From: Fibrobacterota bacterium
GTDB taxonomy: Bacteria; Fibrobacterota; Chitinivibrionia; Chitinivibrionales; JANQEN01
Direction of reading: 5' to 3'
Length of the DNA: 6,536 nt
Assembly (NCBI GenBank): GCA_030619215.1
Contig: JAUXBV010000203.1
Span: forward strand, 1 to 6,536
Shown: positions 1 to 5,613 of the stretch, one piece after another
How the letters are laid out: every line of letters begins with the position of its first letter
Numbering within the stretch: position 1 is the stretch's first letter
Program-made: the position numbers and the translations under genes
Notes under the pieces: model-generated
What the model saw: only the letters and a program-made list of their open reading frames with translations
Database searches by the model: none
What the model was told of the DNA's origin: nothing

Positions 1-551
1 CTGCCCGGCCATGATAATAAATTGCCGGTTAATATCGCAGGCTGTTGGTTGACATAATTTGCATTAAATACGCTATCAACAATACGGGCACTTTCCAACT
101 TGCCCTCTTCGCTCTCATACGTAAAATGGGTTGTAATAAAAACAACGGTTTCTATTTTGCCGGAGCCATTTGCAATAGCAGCTTCAGAAAACAATAACAT
201 TCGGTCACCTCCGAGAGTCATCGTGATCTCTTTAATATTAGAGAGTGGATATTTGCTCATCACAGCCTCACCATTTCTCATTGATCCCGGAGCTGCGTGG
301 TGCACATTATCCAGGCCCGCTATGCTGCCAAGTTCAGTTGCGTGGTCTTCATACGATTCCTGCAGTCCCAGCAGATCCGGTGATTGTGCAGATATTACAC
401 GCCCAAGACGAGGAATATCTTCATCATCTGCCACGCCATCCGCACCTTTACCCCCGAAGATGTTATACGTCATCACTGTTAAGTTCACCTGGGCCATTAC
501 CGTGAAAGCGACAAGTACTACAATAACAAAAAAGTGTTTTACTGTTTCCAT
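1..551 (-). CDS. Secreted endonuclease/exonuclease/phosphatase (EEP)-fold protein (3' end outside window)
   Basis: An uninterrupted frame runs from the ATG at 551 to the window edge, giving 183 residues. Residues 1-21 are a signal peptide (M-E-T-V-K, hydrophobic core, V-M-A-Q). The EEP order is then clear: T-V-M-T-Y-N-I-F-G-G (25-34, metal/phosphate-site Asn30), S-P-D-L-L-G-L-Q-E-S (57-66, metal-ligand Glu65), N-G-E-A-V-M-S-K-Y-P-L (93-103, the usual G-x-A-I-x-S-R-Y-P), V-F-I-T-T-H-F (137-143, His142) and P-A-I-L-T-G-N-L-L-S (171-180). The family cleaves phosphodiester or phosphomonoester bonds in nucleic acids, phospholipids or inositol phosphates; the substrate is open. The last motif is normally G-D-F-N and here reads G-N-L-L, so the Asp and Asn of the active site are missing. 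The final His motif and any sorting tail lie outside the window. It starts 19 bp after the selenoprotein stop. Confidence 0.85.
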   Translation of the reverse strand, partial: METVKHFFVIVVLVAFTVMAQVNLTVMTYNIFGGKGADGVADDEDIPRLGRVISAQSPDLLGLQESYEDHATELGSIAGLDNVHHAAPGSMRNGEAVMSKYPLSNIKEITMTLGGDRMLLFSEAAIANGSGKIETVVFITTHFTYESEEGKLESARIVDSVFNANYVNQQPAILTGNLLSWPG

Positions 552-564
552 AATGTATTTCAAT

Positions 565-570
565 ACCTTT
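565..570 (-). promoter_or_regulatory. Ribosome binding site of the EEP gene, with long spacer
   Basis: AAAGGT lies 13 nt before the ATG at 551, longer than the 6-8 nt used by the other genes here. The spacer holds GTAT-TGAA-ATAC, which could fold as a 4-bp stem with a UGAA loop and shorten the effective distance. Confidence 0.35.
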
Positions 571-1416
571 TTATTTAAGAATAACAGGTTTGGTGAGATT
601 TAAATCACCCCAGAGTTTCAAAATTACAACTCCTGATGCACACTCTTTTGTCAAAAGGATACTACTGTTTTTAGCACATACGTTACCACTCTGCAATAAT
701 GCTCCGTTAACTTTAAAGACCGAATAGAATGTCGTGTTATTGCTGAGTCCATTAATGACAATTCGATTATTTGATAACATTATATTATTTAATACAACGC
801 CTTTACTGTTGTGTACCGGTTGAATAGAAGTATTTGCCAGCTCCTCTTCAATAGAAGCTTCAATATCGTCCATCTGTGTTTCAAATTGCAAAAAGCCGGT
901 ATTTAATTTAATTGAGCCATCTAACCCAATAACGAATCCACAGGTTGCCAACCCACTATATTTATTTTCCCAAATCATTGTCAAACTGTCAATAAGCGCA
1001 TGGATTATGACCGTATCATCCGGGTTTGATACCAGCGGCTTTGTCACAATGTATTCCCGGTAAAACTCAAACAACGCGATCCGTTCTTCCATGGTTTTGG
1101 GCTGTTCTATATTCTCGAATTCAGGGTATTTCGGCATATACTCTCCGGCGTGCGCTTCGTGTATATACACCTCAAACATCAGGAATCTGGGGTGGTCTTT
1201 ATACTTTTTGTAAAGGTCCTGCCGCTCCACGGTGCGGTTGAGAAAGGCCGGTCAACAGAAATTGCCGGAAATGAGGCAGATGACATAATCTCCCAGATAA
1301 TCCGAAAGTGTCCATTCCTGCCGCGTGTCATAATTATACAGAGTAAAATCAGGAGCAGGCTGACCAAAGGTAAAAGTCAATGTGCAAAAGATTAAAAGCA
1401 TGAATGCGTTTTTCAT
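571..1416 (-). CDS. Secreted iodothyronine deiodinase-like selenoprotein (in-frame TGA = Sec55) with C-terminal sorting domain
   Basis: Reading TGA 1254-1252 as selenocysteine gives 281 residues ending at TAA. Residues 1-19 are a signal peptide (M-K-N-A-F-M-L-L-I-F, ending F-G-Q). A thioredoxin-fold start follows: P-A-P-D-F-T-L-Y (20-27), W-T-L-S-D-Y-L-G-D-Y-V (35-45), then S-G-N-F-C-U-P-A-F (50-58). After Sec come F-E-V-Y-I-H-E-A-H-A-G (81-91), equivalent to V-I-Y-I-E-E-A-H-A-S of vertebrate deiodinases, and a late strand pair F-V-I-G-L-D-G-S-I (161-169). Vertebrate members reductively remove iodide from thyroid hormones; bacterial members are of unknown function, so only redox or dehalogenase-like chemistry is inferred. 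Residues about 205-281 form a tail like the type IX sorting tails of the two upstream enzymes, ending V-I-L-K. A nonsense mutation is unlikely because the stop is exactly at the catalytic site and the downstream frame is intact. The next gene begins 19 bp later. Confidence 0.88.
1215..1254 (-). promoter_or_regulatory. Candidate bacterial SECIS hairpin
   Basis: The transcript right after the UGA can fold in two ways. Fold A pairs CCGC (1237-1234) with GCGG (1225-1222) around an 8-nt loop, with a lower stem GGCCU (1249-1245) to AGG-A-CC (1220-1215) carrying one bulged A. Fold B pairs CUCAAC (1242-1237) with GUGGAG (1230-1225), with one A/G mismatch, around loop CGCACC. Fold B puts a G second in the loop, 16-17 nt after the UGA, as the general bacterial SECIS model asks; fold A starts its loop 19 nt after the UGA but lacks the early G. 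SelB would bind the apical part. The pairing was found by eye and not scored. Confidence 0.5.
1252..1254 (-). other. Selenocysteine codon TGA (Sec55)
   Basis: TGA lies between TGT (Cys54) and CCG (Pro56). The five other genes show no in-frame TGA, and the five stop codons visible in the window are TAA or TAG. The event is therefore site-specific recoding rather than a changed genetic code. Confidence 0.87.
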
Positions 1417-1422
1417 CTTTTT

Positions 1423-1428
1423 ACCTCC
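1423..1428 (-). promoter_or_regulatory. Ribosome binding site that sets the selenoprotein start
   Basis: GGAGGT lies 6 nt before the ATG at 1416. The longer frame from the ATG at 1458 would run through this site and add 14 residues ahead of the signal peptide, so 1416 is the better start. Confidence 0.85.
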
Positions 1429-1445
1429 ATAGTTTAAAATAAAAA

Positions 1446-1459
1446 ATTGTTTAAACAAT
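1446..1459. repeat. 14-bp perfect palindrome followed by a T-rich run (operator or weak terminator)
   Basis: ATTGTTTAAACAAT is its own reverse complement. It lies 30 nt before the selenoprotein start, in the longest gap of the block. Read on the minus strand it is followed directly by TTTTTATTTT. As RNA it could form a 5-bp A/U-rich stem with a UUAA loop, which is weak for an intrinsic terminator. A dimeric repressor site is equally possible. Such A/T-rich palindromes also arise by chance in A/T-rich spacers. Confidence 0.3.
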
Positions 1460-1493
1460 GATTAATCTGAAATTTCACATGAATTATAAACCC

Positions 1494-3464
1494 TTATTTC
1501 ACAATGATTACTTTATGCGACTGACTTAGGTTCCCTGCTGTCATCTTTACAAAATAGATGTCATTCGCCAATGAGCTCCCATCAAATGTCACATTGTATT
1601 CACCCTTCGAATGATATTTATTTACTAAGGAAGCAACTTCGCGACCACGTAAGTTATATACCTTTATTGAAACATTTGAAGATTGTTCAATATTATATAA
1701 TATTTTGGCTGAAGAATTAGACCTGTTTTGATAAATCGACAGGGTGTTGTGTCTTTGGGAACTGCCCATTTTCGAGTTAATAGAGGTTTGCATGTCAATA
1801 GTGCCGTCAGTATAACCGATCCTACCTCCAACAACGGTCAAAACTGACTCTATATTCCTTATCTCCTCATCGGTGCATTGATTGTCGCCGATATACTCTT
1901 TATCAAGCACTGCAAAGTCAGCGTATTTATCAGGTTCGATCGAGCCCAGATCATCCTCCATCCAGAGAAACCAGGCGTTTGAGCGTGTGTATGCGATCAG
2001 GGCCTCCTCCCGGGAGACTTTCTGGTTCGGATTCAACATGCCTCCGCCAATATTTTTACCGGTAACGGCAACATACATTATGATAAAGGCCATATATGGC
2101 GAAACGATTTTAGCGTCTGTTCCAAGCCCCCACATTATTCCACTTTCTTGCGCGGTCTTAAAAGGCGGCCTGTCCTGGTTAGTCTGGTTATTGTATGCTA
2201 TATGACCGACGTGCATTGCAAGAAACAGATTGAGCGCATTAGCTTGATTTACATCGCCTGTGGTCATATAGTCACAGTGGTGGATTGACCAGCGTAGCGG
2301 CTTAATGTCGTACTGAGCATCGATCTCCTCCCATATATCCATCACATCGGCATACTTTCCCGCATTCAGCATATGCTCGGCTATTGGCCACCTTACTTCC
2401 GCCGGCGCCTCCATTAATGATTTGTATACCTGCAGGTCTTCTATGGTTGGATTCCAGCCGCCCATATCGTAGGTCGGCCCGTAGAGCCTCTCTGCAAAAG
2501 TCTGATAGCGGAAATAATCACCTTTTTCAAGGGGCCCCCAGTTCAATATTTTGTCTTTCATCATTTCGGCACTAGTGGGATCGTTGGCTGATGAAATAAT
2601 ATGGTGAAATAAGCGAACGTTCGACCAACCACCGTTATCTTTCACATACTCTTCCGCCCAGTCTGAAAAATCATTATTAAAACGTAAGGCACCCATATTC
2701 ATAACGGTGGTGATGCCTGCCCTATTATAATCCTCGTTCATCTTTGCCAAATATTCTGTCTTCCAGCTCTCCTTGGTGTACTCGGGCAGGGCTAATCTGA
2801 CAAGCTCTGGAAGACCCTCGTCGCTGCCCCCTGAAGAAATGTAGCCTGTGGAGGTATTGACAGTCTCATTCGGGTCGGTCTGCACCACATTGGCTACAGC
2901 ATCAAGGGCCAGACTGTTGGCGTAGCCTCCTGAAAACCCATACTGAATGAATACGGGGTTATTCGGCGCATAGCCATCCAGCTCAGACTTACTGAATTCT
3001 GTTTTGGAGTCGGTGAATTGTCTGATATTCCATCCGCCAATGGACATCACCCATACTCCGGGCCCGACTGAGGCGATTTTTGCTTTGAGCAATTCCACGG
3101 CTTCCGCACGGGTTTGAACGCCATCGAAAAACACCTCCCATTTCCAATACGGGGAGCTGCGGAGAAAATGAACGTGATTGTCGATAATGCCGGGGATGAC
3201 CGTTCTGCCCTGGAGATCAATTATCTGAGTGCTTGGTCCGCTCAGAAGGTCGATGTCCGCGTTAGTGCCGACTCCGGTAAAGCGGTCACCTTTAAACGCA
3301 AATGCTTCAGCAATGGAAAAATTTTCATCAACAGTTAAAATGTTCCCGTTTTTAAATATGTAATCTGCCGGGTCTTGAGCCTGTACGGATTTGATCCCAT
3401 GCAAAGCAAGGATAAATATTGATGCAAAGATTGATACGTGCAGTATTTTGGATAAGTATTTCAT
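1494..3464 (-). CDS. Secreted YtcJ-like metal-dependent amidohydrolase with C-terminal sorting domain
   Basis: The product is 656 residues from the ATG with a perfect ribosome binding site. Residues 1-29 are a signal peptide (M-K-Y-L-S-K then a hydrophobic core, ending S-V-Q-A). The amidohydrolase-3/YtcJ fold follows: N-terminal beta part with F-K-N-G-N-I-L-T-V-D (37-46) and the metal-binding H-x-H in I-P-G-I-I-D-N-H-V-H-F (His97, His99). Later candidate active-site residues are His364 in A-E-H-M-L-N, His395/His396 in W-S-I-H-H-C-D, and Asp450 in G-L-G-T-D-A-K. The return to the beta part is marked by Y-A-D-F-A-V-L-D (514-521). Family members hydrolyse C-N or related bonds with a divalent metal; the substrate cannot be read from sequence. 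Residues about 575-656 are a T9SS type A-like tail (V-S-I-K-V-Y-N-L-R-G-R-E-V, then I-Y-F-V-K-M, ending V-I-I-V-K), so the enzyme is predicted to be exported and sorted like its neighbours. The gap from the STAS gene is 34 bp. Confidence 0.88.
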   Translation of the reverse strand: MKYLSKILHVSIFASIFILALHGIKSVQAQDPADYIFKNGNILTVDENFSIAEAFAFKGDRFTGVGTNADIDLLSGPSTQIIDLQGRTVIPGIIDNHVHFLRSSPYWKWEVFFDGVQTRAEAVELLKAKIASVGPGVWVMSIGGWNIRQFTDSKTEFSKSELDGYAPNNPVFIQYGFSGGYANSLALDAVANVVQTDPNETVNTSTGYISSGGSDEGLPELVRLALPEYTKESWKTEYLAKMNEDYNRAGITTVMNMGALRFNNDFSDWAEEYVKDNGGWSNVRLFHHIISSANDPTSAEMMKDKILNWGPLEKGDYFRYQTFAERLYGPTYDMGGWNPTIEDLQVYKSLMEAPAEVRWPIAEHMLNAGKYADVMDIWEEIDAQYDIKPLRWSIHHCDYMTTGDVNQANALNLFLAMHVGHIAYNNQTNQDRPPFKTAQESGIMWGLGTDAKIVSPYMAFIIMYVAVTGKNIGGGMLNPNQKVSREEALIAYTRSNAWFLWMEDDLGSIEPDKYADFAVLDKEYIGDNQCTDEEIRNIESVLTVVGGRIGYTDGTIDMQTSINSKMGSSQRHNTLSIYQNRSNSSAKILYNIEQSSNVSIKVYNLRGREVASLVNKYHSKGEYNVTFDGSSLANDIYFVKMTAGNLSQSHKVIIVK

Positions 3465-3470
3465 CGTGAT

Positions 3471-3476
3471 CCTCCT
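3471..3476 (-). promoter_or_regulatory. Ribosome binding site that sets the amidohydrolase start
   Basis: A perfect AGGAGG sits 6 nt before the ATG at 3464. The frame stays open upstream to an ATG at 3533, but that start would overlap the STAS gene and put 23 residues in front of a clean signal peptide. The site decides for 3464. Confidence 0.85.
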
Positions 3477-3498
3477 TTTATCGTTAGGAAAATGACAT

Positions 3499-3852
3499 CT
3501 ATTTATTTGGAAGAAATTCTTCCATTGATTCATGCTTGGGATAAATCCTACTAACCCCTGTTAGCTCAAATAGTTCTCCAATATCCTCTTTTGGAGAAAT
3601 AATCACCAGGTCACATTTATTCACCGGAATTTGTTCTTTAAGGGAATTAAAAACATCAATAAAAGCTGAAGAAATCATAGTGGCCTGATAAAAATCAACG
3701 ACAAAGCACCTGCTACTTTTATTTTTTTCCTTAATGATTTCATCAATTGCATTCTGTAGCGCCTTATATGACGAAGCTAATACCGGGCTATTAACAACAC
3801 ATCTTGAATAAGAATTATCTTTTTCTATTTTAATTGAAATATTATCATCCAT
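3499..3852 (-). CDS. STAS-domain protein (anti-anti-sigma factor-like)
   Basis: This 117-residue protein is one STAS domain, with no signal peptide or membrane segment, so it should be cytoplasmic. By-eye alignment to SpoIIAA-type proteins places V-V-D-F-Y-Q-A-T-M-I-S-S-A-F-I-D (51-66) on the phosphorylation loop, canonically D-L-S-x-V-x-F-I-D-S-S-G-L. Ser62 falls at the position of the phosphorylated serine. The Asp before it is Ser61, and the Ser-Gly after it is Ala-Phe. The C-terminal half keeps the family pattern: L-V-I-I-S-P-K-E-D-I-G-E-L-F-E-L-T-G-V (82-100), then R-I-Y-P. STAS proteins commonly bind an anti-sigma kinase or serve as phosphorylation-dependent scaffolds; no kinase or phosphatase partner is visible here. 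The gaps to its neighbours are 45 bp upstream and 34 bp downstream, so it is probably cotranscribed with the genes for two exported proteins. It ends in TAG. Confidence 0.82.
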   Translation of the reverse strand: MDDNISIKIEKDNSYSRCVVNSPVLASSYKALQNAIDEIIKEKNKSSRCFVVDFYQATMISSAFIDVFNSLKEQIPVNKCDLVIISPKEDIGELFELTGVSRIYPKHESMEEFLPNK

Positions 3853-3860
3853 AGAATAAT

Positions 3861-3867
3861 CCCTCCC
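3861..3867 (-). promoter_or_regulatory. Ribosome binding site of the STAS gene
   Basis: GGGAGGG lies 8 nt before the ATG at 3852 and fixes the start of this small gene. Confidence 0.7.
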
Positions 3868-3897
3868 TAAAATGAGAAAGTTGTTAAACAGCGTCTA

Positions 3898-5577
3898 TTA
3901 TTTAACTAAATTGATATGTTTACTACTAAACATACCATCAACTTCAACTCGAACAACATACACTCCGCATGGTACCCCGTCTGTCTTCCACGTCAGGTGG
4001 CTGTGCTTAACATTTTTGCTGAATAGCTCCTTCCCGTCAATAGAAAATATCTTTACCTGGGCATTGTTTTTCGGGTTATCAAAGTAAATATTTATTTTTA
4101 TATTAAAGGGGTTTGGAGAAATATGTAGTCCTATTTCGTTTTTAACAACACTTTCATGCTTTACCACGACCCAGGGATCCAGCTCGATTGGGTCTCCCGG
4201 CGTCAAATCATGGCCTGCCAGCCCCGGATAATCCGGTGCGTACCGGTAGCATCTGAAGGCTCCATTTGTGGGCTGACCATTTCCATCGACTGGTATGGGA
4301 TCACCCTGGGAGAGAGGGCCATTGTTAGTAACCGGATTGACATATTCCCACACTATTTCATTATCCGGTGTTATCTCGAAGAAACGGCCTTCTGGGCCAC
4401 TACAGATAATTGTATTCCCGTTAGCAAGACGCTGTGCACCGGAAATCCGTACGGCATAAAAATCCGCCGGATTATCAGCAACATACAACCATTCCTGTTC
4501 ATCAGGGCCAAAGGCTGAGTTGGCTTGCAGGAGGTAGCTACCATTGTTATCAACCGGAGGAACTATCTCATCAATACTCGAATAATTCCCTCCCACTCGT
4601 CCCACTCCATTATTAAAAACCAGTATGTTCCCCGCACCTGGAAGGCCTGATTCGATCCAGTGGGCATCATGTTGAAGGAAAAATTTCCGGTCACTTGAGG
4701 TTCCCATGCCATATACAATTGGATTTCCCCACCTGTAGAGAATATCGCCGCCTTTGCCATACGTTCCGCCGCTATGTCCTGCTGCTTCTTCTGTGGTAGT
4801 ACTGTGGTCAATCACAAAGATTTCATTCATATCATGAAGGGTGATCAGAACCTGGTCAAATTCTTCGTTATAATCTATCGCATTGGTATGATTCCAGTCA
4901 GCATCGGCCTTGTTTGAACTCGTCTCATAATTGACATCTAATAACTCAGGGTGCTCTTTTACAACTCCATAGTTATCCTTTTGAGAATCATAATCCTGAA
5001 CCAGGTGATCCCAGATGTGCCATTCCCATACTATTGTACCTCCGGTTGCACCATTCGGTTGCACTTCAATAATATGATCCGGCCAGAGCTCGTTATCAAG
5101 AAGCATTGATGGGTCACGCCCCGCATCTATACACTCAGTCCGATCTTTTAATTCCCAGGCAATCATAAGAACATTGCCATTAGGCAGCATCTCCACGTCG
5201 TGATGCTGACAATATTGGTCGCTTGAATATTCATATTCCCAGACAACGGTACCATCCCACTCCATAATTTGCACTCTTCCACCAGATCCGCCTGCCAATT
5301 TAAACTTCTGATTATTCATATTAAGGGTACGAAGTAGCTTTCCATTTTCAAGTAGGTATGCTGACAATCCGGGAGTGTAATCACTCTCCCATTTCTGCAC
5401 AAGCCTTCCCTGCATATCAATCAAATAGGTAGTCTTATAACGTGTGGGTGCAAAAAACGTATACCCCTGAAATGCTCCTGCTTCATTAGTGAACAACCCG
5501 ACAGTCTGATCCTGAGAAAAGGTACACATGCTCATAATTAAGAGTAAAGCTATCGCTATACAGACATTTTTATTCAT
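3898..5577 (-). CDS. Secreted arylsulfotransferase (ASST)-family beta-propeller protein with C-terminal sorting domain
   Basis: The product is 559 residues. Residues 1-22 form a signal peptide (M-N-K-N-V then a hydrophobic stretch ending T-F-S-Q). Residues about 25-475 look like the bacterial arylsulfotransferase propeller. Blade-like repeats end in V-V-W-E-Y (111-115), I-V-W-E-W (182-186) and I-V-W-E-Y (408-412). Histidine motifs are Q-H-H-D-V-E-M-L-P-N-G-N (124-135), W-N-H-T-N-A (228-233) and Q-H-D-A-H-W (302-307), and G-A-Q-R-L-A-N-G-N-T (380-389) follows. In characterised periplasmic ASSTs, histidines carry out PAPS-independent transfer of sulfate from one phenol to another via a sulfo-histidine. 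Which His is equivalent here cannot be fixed by eye. Residues about 483-559 form a T9SS type A-like tail (I-S-P-N-P-F-N near its start, G-V-Y-V-V-R-V, ending N-L-V-K). A PQQ- or NHL-like non-enzymatic propeller is the main alternative. The start is backed by AAAGGA 7 nt upstream, 36 bp after the previous gene. Confidence 0.82.
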   Translation of the reverse strand: MNKNVCIAIALLLIMSMCTFSQDQTVGLFTNEAGAFQGYTFFAPTRYKTTYLIDMQGRLVQKWESDYTPGLSAYLLENGKLLRTLNMNNQKFKLAGGSGGRVQIMEWDGTVVWEYEYSSDQYCQHHDVEMLPNGNVLMIAWELKDRTECIDAGRDPSMLLDNELWPDHIIEVQPNGATGGTIVWEWHIWDHLVQDYDSQKDNYGVVKEHPELLDVNYETSSNKADADWNHTNAIDYNEEFDQVLITLHDMNEIFVIDHSTTTEEAAGHSGGTYGKGGDILYRWGNPIVYGMGTSSDRKFFLQHDAHWIESGLPGAGNILVFNNGVGRVGGNYSSIDEIVPPVDNNGSYLLQANSAFGPDEQEWLYVADNPADFYAVRISGAQRLANGNTIICSGPEGRFFEITPDNEIVWEYVNPVTNNGPLSQGDPIPVDGNGQPTNGAFRCYRYAPDYPGLAGHDLTPGDPIELDPWVVVKHESVVKNEIGLHISPNPFNIKINIYFDNPKNNAQVKIFSIDGKELFSKNVKHSHLTWKTDGVPCGVYVVRVEVDGMFSSKHINLVK

Positions 5578-5584
5578 ATCTGTT

Positions 5585-5590
5585 TCCTTT
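5585..5590 (-). promoter_or_regulatory. Ribosome binding site of the arylsulfotransferase-like gene
   Basis: AAAGGA lies 7 nt before the ATG at 5577. It supports this start, which is also the one that gives an intact signal peptide. Confidence 0.55.
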
Positions 5591-5613
5591 GTAAAAATTA
5601 TTATTCTATTACC

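Noticed and set aside
100..603. Plus-strand ORF of 167 codons
   Set aside because: It is antisense to the EEP gene, whose frame has a signal peptide and ordered family motifs; the plus-strand product has neither.
571..1230. Separate 219-residue gene starting at GTG 1230
   Set aside because: It has no ribosome binding site, starts inside the thioredoxin fold and lacks a signal peptide although the C-terminal tail predicts export.
1252..1254. Genome-wide TGA reassignment (to Trp or Gly)
   Set aside because: None of the other five genes has an in-frame TGA and Trp is coded by TGG throughout.
1384..1416. Lipoprotein signal at Cys11 of the selenoprotein (and Cys18 of the ASST-like protein)
   Set aside because: The residues before Cys are L-I-F and M-S-M; neither has the small residue needed directly before the lipobox Cys.
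571..1458. Pseudogene or sequencing-error explanation for the split deiodinase-like gene
   Set aside because: Both halves are in one frame, the codon is TGA rather than TAA/TAG, it sits at the family's Sec position, and the downstream half shows no decay.
1483..1488. TATAAT box on the minus strand just after the amidohydrolase stop
   Set aside because: It is a perfect -10 hexamer, but 17 nt upstream lies GTAATC, which is not a -35 box, and the gap is A/T-rich; not strong enough to list as a promoter.
3465..3533. Upstream ATG start (3533) for the amidohydrolase
   Set aside because: It would overlap the STAS gene and bury the perfect AGGAGG site and the signal peptide.
4371..4811. Several short ORFs on both strands inside the ASST-like gene
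   Set aside because: They are shadows of the long gene in other frames, with no recognisable motif or ribosome binding site.
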